64,000 nt of DNA from positions 372,001 through 436,000 of the forward strand of contig NZ_BMVM01000002.1 in the NCBI RefSeq assembly GCF_014650715.1, read 5' to 3'. The notes below the pieces were generated by a model. The model worked only from the letters and a program-made list of their open reading frames with translations. It ran no database searches and was not told the DNA's origin. Source of the stretch: Streptomyces bluensis. GTDB taxonomy: Bacteria; Actinomycetota; Actinomycetes; Streptomycetales; Streptomycetaceae. Positions 34,576-42,479 of the stretch are shown in pieces. A program made the translations under genes and the position numbers. How positions within the stretch are numbered: the first letter of the stretch is position 1; every line of letters starts with the position of its first letter.

Positions 34576-35361
34576 TCAGCAGGCTCGCCGCCACACCCCC
34601 AGCTCGTACTTCTTGAGCATCGAGCTCAGCCGCAGCCGCCGGGCCTCGGGGCAGAAGCTGTCGGTGCCGAGTTCGTACTCGACGTGGAAGACCGCCTTGT
34701 CCGCCTCGATGAAGGGCGTCATCTCGTCGCACTCCCGGTACTGGGCGCACTGTTCGTTGACCGCGAAGTCGAAGTCGTCGACCAGCCGCGGGATCTGGGC
34801 GAGGTCGTTCTTCAGGCCCACGGCCAGGCCGCGTTCGTGGGCGAGGCGGGCGATGAGCCGGTTGTAGCGGAGCTGGTCGGCGGCCGTCAGGCGGAAGCCC
34901 GTGCGGTTCTGGTAACCGTCCATGTTGTCCGGCTCCACCGCGTCGAAGCCCTTCTCCGCGCACATGTCGAGGCGGGCGGCCATGAGGGGTTCCAGGACGT
35001 CGGTGCGGCGGATGTCGAGCCAGCGCTCGCCCTCCCAGCCGTTGCCGCGGCCGAGGACGGACTCGGGGAACTCGTCCGCGTCCGGACGGAACTCCTCCCA
35101 GGCGCCGGTCGACAGGTAGCAGATGACCTTGCGGCCGTCGCGGTGGAGTCCGGCGACCGTGCCGGACGAGTGGTCGAAGCCGTCGATGTCGTAGACGGGC
35201 ACGTCGACGGAGGTGTCCAGGCGCCCGCTGAGCTGCCACTGCCAGGCGGTGCCGGGGCGGGGCCGCCAGCGGTCGGCACCGGCCTCCGGCTTGTCGTCGG
35301 GGGCGGTCGTGCAGGCAGTGAGCAGCAGAAGCAGGGCGCACAGGACGAGCGGACGTTTCAC
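34576..35361 (-). CDS. GH114-family glycoside hydrolase lipoprotein (endo-alpha-1,4-polygalactosaminidase-like)
   Basis: The 261-residue protein has a clear lipoprotein signal (MKRPLVLCALLLLLTAC, Cys17). The mature part is a GH114-type barrel: WQWQLSGRLDTSVDVPVYDIDGFD at the start, CYLSTGAWEEFRPD, WLDIRRTDVLEPLMAARLDMCAEKGFDAVEPDNMDGY with the likely catalytic acidic residues, and AVGLKNDLAQIPRLVDDFDFAVNEQC. The family cleaves alpha-1,4-galactosaminogalactan type polymers; the actual substrate here, perhaps a wall or self-produced polysaccharide, is unknown. It is followed by a gene-free 728-bp region upstream of pepA. Confidence 0.88.
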   Translation of the reverse strand: MKRPLVLCALLLLLTACTTAPDDKPEAGADRWRPRPGTAWQWQLSGRLDTSVDVPVYDIDGFDHSSGTVAGLHRDGRKVICYLSTGAWEEFRPDADEFPESVLGRGNGWEGERWLDIRRTDVLEPLMAARLDMCAEKGFDAVEPDNMDGYQNRTGFRLTAADQLRYNRLIARLAHERGLAVGLKNDLAQIPRLVDDFDFAVNEQCAQYRECDEMTPFIEADKAVFHVEYELGTDSFCPEARRLRLSSMLKKYELGVWRRAC

Positions 35362-35710
35362 CGGTTGGGCTCCAAGGGGGACGAAGCGGTACGAAGGGGT
35401 ACGTACGTGGGGCGGTGTGCCCCAAAGATGATCTCCCGGGGTTACCGGTGCCGGGCACGGCGGTAGTCCGGGCCATGGGGATCCCCCTACGGGGAAGCCA
35501 TGGGGATCTCCCTGTGCGGGTGGGGCCGGGAGTTCGTGGAGGCTGGAGCCACGAGCACGAACAGCCGGACCGCAGGCCCCGGCAAGCGGCCCGGAAGGTC
35601 CGGGGAGTACGCGACCGGCCCCCGCGTCCCAGGTCCGACGGGCCGCACAGGGCTAGGCTCGTCCCCGGCACTCCCGGTCCGGCCGTGGGCGCCGCGCGCC
35701 ACGGATCCCC

Positions 35711-35773
35711 GGCCGCCCGGGGCTGCCGCGCACCGCGGTTCCCCCGGCCGGTCGGGGTTGCTGCACACCGCGG
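35711..35773 (+). repeat. Two imperfect 28-bp direct repeats
   Basis: Copies at 35711-35738 and 35746-35773 share GGCCG..CGGGG.TGC.GC.CACCGCGG and are 35 bp apart. They lie directly before the left end of the inverted-repeat element at 35777. The rest of 35362-35710 shows no gene or clear signal. Confidence 0.6.
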
Positions 35774-35776
35774 ATC

Positions 35777-36018
35777 AGGGCCTGTTCTGAGTTCCCCGTC
35801 GTCCGCGCGAAGCGCGGGCGCAGCGGCGGTCGGTGCGTGCGATCGGCGTGCGGTGTCGCAGGTCATGTGGCGGAGCCACCTGTCCTGCGGCGCCGCGCGG
35901 CGAGCGTGCGTGCCGGGCGTCGGGGCGCAGGCGGGGAACTCAGAACAGGCCCTAGGGGCCTGTGCCGAGAGTGGCGTCGTCCGCCCGAAGGGCGCGCCCC
36001 TCCCGACACCGGCCCTAG
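35777..36018. mobile_element. MITE-like inverted-repeat element with a second diverged copy beside it
   Basis: Copy A: perfect 21-bp inverted repeats at 35777-35797 (starting AGGGCCTGTTCTGAG) and 35933-35953 bound 177 bp with no coding capacity. Copy B: 35956-36014 has ends GGGCCTGTGCCG and CGACACCGGCCC (10 of 12 matching) and is flanked on both sides by CTAG (35952-35955 and 36015-36018), a likely 4-bp target duplication as known for IS5-group elements. The left halves of A and B share GTCGTCCGC.CGAAG.GCG, so B seems a shortened relative inserted next to A. The gap from B to the pepA start is 71 bp, so these elements may affect its promoter. Confidence 0.6.
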
Positions 36019-36089
36019 GGTCGCCCACAGGGCCGGTCGACCCATCCGTTCGGCCACTGACACTTAACCGGAAGCGAGATTTCACCACC

Positions 36090-37667
36090 GTGACTGCTCT
36101 CACTCTCAGCACCGCCACCGCGCCCGGCATCCGCGCCGACGCGATCGTGGTCGGTGTCGCGAAGGGCTCCGCATCGGGGTCCGGGGACCTGGTCGTCGCG
36201 CCGGGCGCCGAGGCCGTGGACAAGGCGTACGACGGCAAGCTGGCGGGCGTCCTCCAGACCCTGGGCGCCTCGGGTACCGAGGGCGAGGTGACGAAGCTGC
36301 CCGCGCCGTCCGGCTTCAAGGCGCCGCTCGTGGTCGCGGTGGGCCTGGGAGCCGAGCCCAAGAAGGACACGTCGTTCGAGGCCGAGGCGCTGCGCCGCGC
36401 GGCCGGTGCCGCGGCCCGGGCCCTGGCCGGTTCGAAGAAGGCCGCGTTCGCGCTGCCGATCACGGACGCCGGCGATGTCGCCGCGGTCGGCGAGGGCGCG
36501 CTGCTCGGCGCGTACTCCTTCGACACGTACAAGGGCAACTCCGGCAACGGCGGCTCCGCCAAGGGCAGTTCCACCAAGGGCAACTCCGCCAAGGCGAAGA
36601 ACGGCAAGGCTCCTCTCGCCGAGGTCACCCTGCTCGGCGCCAAGAGCCGCGACCGTGCCCACAAGGCCGCCGCGGAGCGGGCCACCGCCGTGACCGAGGA
36701 GCTGAACCGCGCCCGCGACCTGATCAACACCCCGCCGAACGACCTCAACCCGGAGGCGTTCGCCGCCGTCGCGCAGGCCGCGGCCAAGGAGCACGGCATC
36801 AAGGTGCAGGTGCTCGACGAGAAGGCGTTGGAGAAGGGCGGCTACGGCGGCATCCTCGGCGTGGGCGCCGGGTCGGCGTCGGCACCCCGTCTGGTGAAGC
36901 TGTCGTACACCTCCGCCAAGGCGAAGAAGCACCTCGCGTTCATCGGCAAGGGCATCACGTACGACTCGGGCGGCATCTCGCTGAAGCCCGCCGGGCACAA
37001 CGAGACGATGAAGTGCGACATGAGCGGCGCCGCCGCCGTGTTCGCCGCGGTCGTCGCCGCCGCGCGCCTCGGCCTTGAGGTCAACGTCACCGGCTGGCTC
37101 GCCCTCGCCGAGAACATGCCGTCCGGCTCCGCGACCCGCCCGGGTGACGTGCTGCGCATGTACAGCGGCAAGACCGTCGAGGTCCTCAACACCGACGCCG
37201 AGGGCCGCCTCGTGCTGGCCGACGCGATCGCGAAGGCCTCCGAGGACAAGCCGGACGCGATCATCGACGTGGCCACGCTGACGGGCGCGATGATGCTGGC
37301 GCTCGGCAACCGCACGTTCGGGATCATGGCGAACGACGACGCGTTCCGTTCCGCGGTGTACGAGGCCGCGGTGGAGGTCGGTGAAGGTGCCTGGCCCATG
37401 CCGCTGCCGGACCATCTGCGCAAGGGGATGGACTCCCCCACCGCCGACATCGCGAACATGGGTGAGCGGTACGGGGGCGGGCTGGTCGCCGGACTGTTCC
37501 TGAAGGAGTTCGTGGGCGAGGGGATCACCTGGGCCCACCTGGACATCGCGGGGCCGGCCTTCAACGAGTCCGCGCCGTTCGGTTACACGCCGAAGGGTGG
37601 TACGGGTTCCGCTGTGCGGACTCTGGTGCGGGTTGCCGAGCTGGCGGCTTCCGGGGATCTGGGCTGA
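36090..37667 (+). CDS. pepA: Leucyl aminopeptidase PepA (M17)
   Basis: This cytosolic metallo-aminopeptidase removes N-terminal residues in peptide recycling. From the GTG at 36090 it has 525 residues. The M17 active site is intact: Lys287 and Asp292 in IGKGITYDSGGISLKP, the D-M-S-G-A segment near 310, and Asp369/Glu371/Arg373 in NTDAEGRLVLADA. A low-complexity insertion at about 149-175 (GNSGNGGSAKGSSTKGNSAK) lies between the N-terminal and catalytic domains and looks like a flexible linker. The long open frame upstream to 35415 crosses the MITE-like element and is not coding. GGAAGCGAG 11-19 bp before the GTG is the probable ribosome site. Confidence 0.95.
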   Translation: MTALTLSTATAPGIRADAIVVGVAKGSASGSGDLVVAPGAEAVDKAYDGKLAGVLQTLGASGTEGEVTKLPAPSGFKAPLVVAVGLGAEPKKDTSFEAEALRRAAGAAARALAGSKKAAFALPITDAGDVAAVGEGALLGAYSFDTYKGNSGNGGSAKGSSTKGNSAKAKNGKAPLAEVTLLGAKSRDRAHKAAAERATAVTEELNRARDLINTPPNDLNPEAFAAVAQAAAKEHGIKVQVLDEKALEKGGYGGILGVGAGSASAPRLVKLSYTSAKAKKHLAFIGKGITYDSGGISLKPAGHNETMKCDMSGAAAVFAAVVAAARLGLEVNVTGWLALAENMPSGSATRPGDVLRMYSGKTVEVLNTDAEGRLVLADAIAKASEDKPDAIIDVATLTGAMMLALGNRTFGIMANDDAFRSAVYEAAVEVGEGAWPMPLPDHLRKGMDSPTADIANMGERYGGGLVAGLFLKEFVGEGITWAHLDIAGPAFNESAPFGYTPKGGTGSAVRTLVRVAELAASGDLG

Positions 37668-37740
37668 CGTTTCTTGGGCGGCGGGGCTTTCGTGCAGGCT
37701 CCGTCGCCCACTAGCTCGGTCCTTTTTGTCTTTGGGCGAC

Positions 37741-37793
37741 TGCGGGTCGTGTGTGGCTGGTCGCGCAGTTCCCCGCGCCCCTTGAGGGGCGCC
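37741..37793. repeat. Dispersed palindromic repeat in the pepA-lpd spacer
   Basis: The spacer 37668-38002 holds a common Streptomyces intergenic palindrome: TGCGGGTCGTGTGTGGCTGG, then TCGCGCAGTTCCCC and the hairpin GCGCCCC-TTGA-GGGGCGC at 37775-37792. CCTTTTTGTCTTTG just before it may help end the pepA transcript. The lpd promoter should lie in the remaining 200 bp; none could be fixed. Confidence 0.65.
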
Positions 37794-38002
37794 CCCGTAC
37801 GTGTGGTGTCTCACACCGCGGCCCCGCGTCCCGGACGCCACCGACAAGTGCGAAGATGGGGCACGGCAGGACAGGGCCCCACCGAAGGGCCGAAGCAAAA
37901 AGAGCGGCCGGACACCAGTCGACCGCCCGGTCACCCCCCGAATGGGACCCCTTGTCCCTACGGGGTGACCGGCGCACGGCGCACATGCATGGAGGACGTG
38001 AC

Positions 38003-39391
38003 GTGGCGAACGACGCCAGCACCGTTTTCGACCTAGTGATCCTCGGCGGTGGTAGCGGTGGTTACGCCGCGGCCCTGCGCGGGGCGCAGCTGGGCCTGGA
38101 CGTCGCCCTGATCGAGAAGGACAAGGTCGGCGGTACCTGCCTGCACCGGGGATGCATCCCCACCAAGGCCCTGCTGCACGCGGGCGAGATCGCCGACCAG
38201 GCCCGCGAGAGCGAGCAGTTCGGCGTGAAGGCCACGTTCGAGGGCATCGACGTCCCGGCGGTCCACAAGTACAAGGACGAGGTCATCTCGGGCCTGTACA
38301 AGGGTCTCCAGGGGCTCGTCGCCTCGCGCAAGGTGACCTACATCGAGGGTGAGGGGCGTCTGTCCTCCCCGACCTCGGTGGACGTCAACGGCCGGCGCGT
38401 CCAGGGCCGTCACATCCTCCTCGCGACCGGCTCGGTGCCGAAGTCGCTGCCGGGCCTGGAGATCGACGGCAACCGCATCATCTCCTCGGACCACGCCCTC
38501 GTCCTGGACCGTGTGCCGAAGTCCGCGATCGTCCTCGGCGGCGGCGTCATCGGTGTCGAGTTCGCCTCCGCGTGGAAGTCCTTCGGCTCGGACATCACGA
38601 TCATCGAGGGTATGAAGCACCTCGTCCCGGTCGAGGACGAGAACAGCTCGAAGCTTCTTGAGCGCGCGTTCCGCAAGCGCGGCATCAAGTTCAACCTGGG
38701 CACCTTCTTCCAGAAGGCCGAGTACACGGCGGACGGTGTCAAGGTCACGCTCGCCGACGGCAAGGAGTTCGAGGCGGAGATCCTCCTCGTCGCCGTCGGC
38801 CGCGGCCCGGTCTCGCAGGGCCTGGGCTACGAGGAGGCCGGGGTCGCCATGGACCGCGGTTACGTCCTCGTCGACGAGTACATGCGGACGAACGTCCCGA
38901 CGATCTCCGCCGTCGGTGACCTGGTCCCGACGCTCCAGCTCGCCCACGTCGGCTTCGCCGAGGGCATCCTGGTGGCGGAGCGTCTGGCCGGTCTGAAGAC
39001 CGTCCCGATCGACTACGACGGCGTGCCGCGGGTGACGTACTGCCACCCGGAGGTCGCTTCCGTGGGCATCACCGAGGCCAAGGCCAAGGAGGTCTACGGC
39101 GCGGACAAGGTCGTCGCTCTGAAGTACAACCTCGCGGGCAACGGCAAGAGCAAGATCCTCAAGACCGCGGGCGAGATCAAGCTCGTCCAGGTCAAGGACG
39201 GTGCCGTGGTCGGCGTCCACATGGTCGGCGACCGCATGGGCGAGCAGGTCGGCGAGGCCCAGCTGGTCTACAACTGGGAGGCGCTGCCGGCCGAGGTGGC
39301 CCAGCTCATCCACGCCCACCCGACGCAGAACGAGGCGCTCGGCGAGGCCCACCTGGCCCTCGCGGGCAAGCCTCTCCACTCCCACGACTGA
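38003..39391 (+). CDS. lpdA: Dihydrolipoamide dehydrogenase (E3)
   Basis: This FAD flavoprotein reoxidises the dihydrolipoyl groups of the E2 encoded next. The 462 residues show the FAD motif GGGSGGYAAALRGAQLG, redox-active Cys46/Cys51 in GGTCLHRGCIPTKALL, an NAD-binding GGGVIGVEFASAW, and the C-terminal interface motif HAHPTQNEALGEAH with the catalytic His-Glu pair. GTG at 38003 is chosen because GGAGG lies 8 bp upstream; the frame is open further but through the repeat region. It is followed after 72 bp by the E2 gene, so the two probably form one transcript. Confidence 0.97.
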   Translation: MANDASTVFDLVILGGGSGGYAAALRGAQLGLDVALIEKDKVGGTCLHRGCIPTKALLHAGEIADQARESEQFGVKATFEGIDVPAVHKYKDEVISGLYKGLQGLVASRKVTYIEGEGRLSSPTSVDVNGRRVQGRHILLATGSVPKSLPGLEIDGNRIISSDHALVLDRVPKSAIVLGGGVIGVEFASAWKSFGSDITIIEGMKHLVPVEDENSSKLLERAFRKRGIKFNLGTFFQKAEYTADGVKVTLADGKEFEAEILLVAVGRGPVSQGLGYEEAGVAMDRGYVLVDEYMRTNVPTISAVGDLVPTLQLAHVGFAEGILVAERLAGLKTVPIDYDGVPRVTYCHPEVASVGITEAKAKEVYGADKVVALKYNLAGNGKSKILKTAGEIKLVQVKDGAVVGVHMVGDRMGEQVGEAQLVYNWEALPAEVAQLIHAHPTQNEALGEAHLALAGKPLHSHD

Positions 39392-39463
39392 CACCTTCAG
39401 TCTTCGGGCGCGACAACCTGCGACGACACAGACTTCCGCAATTCCTAAGGAGCAACCGAAACC

Positions 39464-41260
39464 ATGGCGGTTTCCGTAACCCTTCCGGCGCTCGGTGAGA
39501 GCGTCACCGAGGGCACTGTCACCCGCTGGCTGAAGGCCGAGGGCGAGCGCGTCGAGGCCGACGAGCCGCTGCTGGAGGTGTCCACCGACAAGGTCGACAC
39601 CGAGATCCCCTCCCCCGCCGCCGGTGTGCTGGCGTCCATCAAGGTCGCCGAGGACGAGACGGTCGAGGTCGGCGCCGAGCTGGCCGTCATCGACGACGGC
39701 ACGGGCGCGCCCGCTGCCGCCCCCGCTCCGGCCGCCGCCGAGGCCCCGGCCCCGGCCGCCCCCGCGGCTCCGGCCGCCGAGGCCCCCGCGGCCCCGGCTC
39801 CCGCTGCCGCCGCCGCTCCGGCCGGTGGTGCCGCCGAGGGCACCGACGTGGTCCTGCCGGCTCTGGGCGAGTCGGTCACCGAGGGCACCGTCACCCGCTG
39901 GCTCAAGGAAGTCGGCGAGACCGTGGAGGCCGACGAGCCGCTGCTGGAGGTGTCCACCGACAAGGTCGACACCGAGATCCCGGCGCCCGCCTCCGGCGTG
40001 CTGCTGGAGATCGTGGTCGGTGAGGACGAGACGGCCGAGGTCGGCGCCAAGCTGGCCGTCATCGGCGCCCCGGGTGCCGCTCCGGCCGCCGCCGCCCCCG
40101 CGGCCCCGGCCGCCCCGGCTCCGGCTCCGGCTCCGGCTCCGGCTGCCCCCGCTGCCCCGGCCCCGGCCCCCGCCGCTCCGGCGCCTGCCGCTCCTGCGGC
40201 GCCCGCCCCGGTTCCGGCCCAGGCCGCGGCTCCGGCCGCACCGGCTCCCGCGCCGGCCGCGCCCGCTCCCGCTCCCGTGACCCCGGCTCCTGCCGCTCCG
40301 GCCGCCGCCGAGGCCACCGACGAGGGCGCCTACGTGACCCCGCTGGTGCGCAAGCTCGCCGCCGAGAACGGCGTCGACCTGTCCACCGTCAAGGGCACCG
40401 GCGTCGGGGGCCGCATCCGCAAGCAGGACGTCATCGCCGCCGCCGAGGCCGCGAAGGCCGCCGCTGCCGCCCCGGCTCCGGCCGCCGCCGCCCCGGCCGT
40501 CGGCACGGCGAGGAAGACCCCCGTCCTGGAGGCCTCCCCGCTGCGTGGCCAGACCGTCAAGATGCCGCGGATCCGCAAGGTCATCGGCGACAACATGGTC
40601 AAGGCCCTGCACGAGCAGGCCCAGCTGTCCTCGGTCGTCGAGGTCGACGTGACGCGTCTGATGCGGCTGCGCGACCAGGCGAAGAACTCGTTCGCGGCCC
40701 GCGAAGGCGTGAAGCTCTCCCCGATGCCGTTCTTCGTGAAGGCGGCGGCCCAGGCGCTGAAGGCCCACCCGGCCATCAACGCCCGGATCAACGAGGCCGA
40801 GGGCACCATCACGTACTTCGACACGGAGAACGTCGGCATCGCCGTGGACTCCGAGAAGGGCCTGATGACCCCGGTCATCAAGAACGCGGGCGACCTGAAC
40901 ATCGCCGGTATCGCCAAGGCCACCGCCGACCTGGCGGGCAAGGTCCGGGCCAGCAAGATCACCCCGGACGAGCTCTCCGGCGCGACCTTCACCATCAGCA
41001 ACACCGGCTCGCGCGGCGCGCTCTTCGACACGATCATCGTGCCGCCGAACCAGGTCGCGATCCTCGGCATCGGCGCCACGGTCAAGCGCCCCGCCGTCAT
41101 CGAGACGGAGGAGGGCACGGTCATCGGCGTCCGCGACATGACGTACCTGACCCTGTCCTACGACCACCGCCTGGTGGACGGTGCCGACGCGGCCCGCTAC
41201 CTGACGGCGGTCAAGGCGATCCTGGAGGCGGGCGAGTTCGAGGTGGAGCTCGGCCTGTAG
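39464..41260 (+). CDS. sucB: 2-oxoacid dehydrogenase E2 with two lipoyl domains (dihydrolipoamide acyltransferase)
   Basis: This acyltransferase core carries the lipoyl arms. Order in 598 residues: lipoyl domain 1 (about 2-77, Lys43 in VSTDKVDTE), Ala/Pro linker, lipoyl domain 2 (about 128-201, Lys167), a Pro-Ala linker of about 85 residues, a peripheral-subunit binding domain (290-325), a second short linker, and the catalytic domain with His568 in SYDHRLVDG. The lipoyl domains share a 56-bp identical stretch. It is annotated as SucB in many genomes, but beside AceE and a regulator it most likely serves pyruvate dehydrogenase and possibly also 2-oxoglutarate dehydrogenase, as in actinobacteria generally. 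Confidence 0.95.
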   Translation: MAVSVTLPALGESVTEGTVTRWLKAEGERVEADEPLLEVSTDKVDTEIPSPAAGVLASIKVAEDETVEVGAELAVIDDGTGAPAAAPAPAAAEAPAPAAPAAPAAEAPAAPAPAAAAAPAGGAAEGTDVVLPALGESVTEGTVTRWLKEVGETVEADEPLLEVSTDKVDTEIPAPASGVLLEIVVGEDETAEVGAKLAVIGAPGAAPAAAAPAAPAAPAPAPAPAPAAPAAPAPAPAAPAPAAPAAPAPVPAQAAAPAAPAPAPAAPAPAPVTPAPAAPAAAEATDEGAYVTPLVRKLAAENGVDLSTVKGTGVGGRIRKQDVIAAAEAAKAAAAAPAPAAAAPAVGTARKTPVLEASPLRGQTVKMPRIRKVIGDNMVKALHEQAQLSSVVEVDVTRLMRLRDQAKNSFAAREGVKLSPMPFFVKAAAQALKAHPAINARINEAEGTITYFDTENVGIAVDSEKGLMTPVIKNAGDLNIAGIAKATADLAGKVRASKITPDELSGATFTISNTGSRGALFDTIIVPPNQVAILGIGATVKRPAVIETEEGTVIGVRDMTYLTLSYDHRLVDGADAARYLTAVKAILEAGEFEVELGL

Positions 41261-41302
41261 CCAGTACACGCTGTCGGTGCGTCTGTCAGTGCATCTGTCA
41301 GT

Positions 41303-41340
41303 ACGGTGCCCCGTCCGGGCTTCCCCGGGCGGGGCACCGT
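41303..41340 (+). terminator. 17-bp hairpin after the E2 gene
   Basis: ACGGTGCCCCGTCCGGG (41303-41319) pairs with 41324-41340 apart from one G-T wobble, around a TTCC loop. It ends the lpd-E2 transcript ahead of the GntR regulator gene. Short CTGTCAGTG repeats precede it. Confidence 0.75.
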
Positions 41341-41439
41341 CGTATGCGAGGGCCACGGCGCCAGAGCCCCTGTGTAAGTCTCGTCTCACCTGCACCAAAG
41401 CGTCCCTCTGCGCCTCTCCCGCGGGGACGCACGGCCGTA

Positions 41440-41454
41440 TTGTCTAAACGTCAA
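41440..41454. promoter_or_regulatory. Imperfect palindrome upstream of gntR: candidate GntR operator
   Basis: TTGTC-TAAAC-GTCAA is an AT-rich near-palindrome containing GT-N4-AC, the general half-site form of GntR-family operators. It lies 45 bp before the regulator start and may give autoregulation. Confidence 0.4.
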
Positions 41455-41498
41455 ACGCCCCCGGGGCCGATGGGCGGCCCCTCGCTAAGGAGCCCCTC

Positions 41499-42122
41499 AT
41501 GACCGCGCCCGTCGTCCACTCGCTGCGCGAACAGATCCGCGAGCACATCGTGGAGGGGATCGTGAGCGGGCGATGGAAGCCGGGTGAGCGGATCGTCGAG
41601 CGGCGGATCGCGACGGAGCTGGAGGTCAGCCAGACCCCCGTACGGGAGGCCCTGCGGGAACTGGAGTCGCTCCGGCTGATCGAGTCGGCGCCGAACAAGG
41701 GCGTACGCGTACGGAACCTGACAGCGGCCGACCTGGAGGAGAGCTACCCCGTCCGGGCCGGTCTTGAGGCCATCGCGGCCGAGCTCGCGGCGGAGAAGCT
41801 GGCCGAGGACTGCTCGGCGCTGGAGCCGCACGTCGCCGCGCTGTACGAGGCGGACCGCAGATCGGACGGCACGGGCCAGGTGCGCCACACGGTCGCCTTC
41901 CACCGGGAACTGGTGCGGGCCGCGGGCAACTCGGTCCTCCTGCACACCTGGGAGGGCCTGGGCATCGAGGTGTTCACGGCCCTGTCCATCCGCTGGCTCG
42001 GTACCGTCCAGCAGTCGTACGCCGAGGAACACGAGGAACTGGTGGCGGCGTTCCGCAGGCGTGACCCGAGGATCGCCGACATCGTGAAGGCCCACGTGCT
42101 GGGCTGCGCGCCACGTGCATAA
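41499..42122 (+). CDS. GntR-family regulator, FadR subfamily
   Basis: The 207-residue protein has an N-terminal winged helix (about 8-72: REQIREHIVEGIVSGRWKPGERIVERRIATELEVSQTPVREALRELES) and an all-helical FadR-type C-terminal ligand domain (FCD, about 80-200), where FHRELVRAAGNSVLLHTWEG supplies typical metal-binding His residues. Placed between the E2/E3 genes and aceE, it is the natural candidate to control pyruvate dehydrogenase, in the manner of PdhR or the actinobacterial GntR regulators of central carbon genes. The ligand is unknown. GCTAAGGAG lies 7 bp before the ATG. Confidence 0.92.
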   Translation: MTAPVVHSLREQIREHIVEGIVSGRWKPGERIVERRIATELEVSQTPVREALRELESLRLIESAPNKGVRVRNLTAADLEESYPVRAGLEAIAAELAAEKLAEDCSALEPHVAALYEADRRSDGTGQVRHTVAFHRELVRAAGNSVLLHTWEGLGIEVFTALSIRWLGTVQQSYAEEHEELVAAFRRRDPRIADIVKAHVLGCAPRA

Positions 42123-42341
42123 CGTGCATAAGGCATCGTGCGCCGTGCGTCGCGCCACGCGCAGGAGACCCCGTACGCACGCATGAGGCATCGCACCACG
42201 CCGTACCGCGAGCGGAGCACACGGCCGCTCATATGTGCCCTCACCTGCGAAAACTCCGGGCAGACCACGACACCCGGTGCCGCTGCCGAAGGCACCCCGT
42301 GCCGACTTTCTCGTGATCAAGAGGTTTTGCCTCTCAACCCT

Positions 42342-42371
42342 TTGATCGATCATCGATCAGGGAGTTAGAGT
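42342..42371 (+). promoter_or_regulatory. aceE promoter overlapped by a perfect 17-bp palindrome
   Basis: TGATCGAT-C-ATCGATCA (42343-42359) is a perfect palindrome with one central base. It overlaps a likely -35, TTGATC (42342-42347), that sits 18 bp from TAGAGT (42366-42371), a good Streptomyces -10. A repressor bound here would block polymerase. The nearby GntR regulator is the first candidate. The spacer 42123-42479 has no gene and leaves a leader of about 100 nt ending in GGAAGGCGG before the ATG. Confidence 0.55.
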
Positions 42372-42479
42372 CGCCGACGGGCTCCCACCAGAGCCTCCGC
42401 CCTGTCCTGCCAAGACGAAGGGCACCCCCACACCCCTTACCGATGAGGGAACCCCCCTCCGCATCCGGAAGGCGGCGCA

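Noticed and set aside
35777..35953. Considered as attachment site or phage remnant
   Set aside because: No integrase, tRNA or phage gene nearby; perfect terminal inverted repeats favour a MITE-type element.
35415..36089. N-terminal extension of the pepA frame over the MITE-like element
   Set aside because: The extension has no similarity pattern, crosses inverted repeats, and a conventional GTG with a ribosome site is at 36090.
33626..36802. 1058-codon minus-strand frame crossing cobS, the GH114 gene and pepA
   Set aside because: Crosses genes on both strands in other frames; accidental GC-rich open frame.
38033..41398. 1121-codon minus-strand frame opposite lpd and E2
   Set aside because: Antisense of two well-defined genes; Gly/Arg/Ser-rich runs simply mirror the Ala/Pro linkers.
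42123..42479. Possible small gene between gntR and aceE
   Set aside because: Frames there lack a ribosome site and family pattern; the segment is better explained as leader and promoter.
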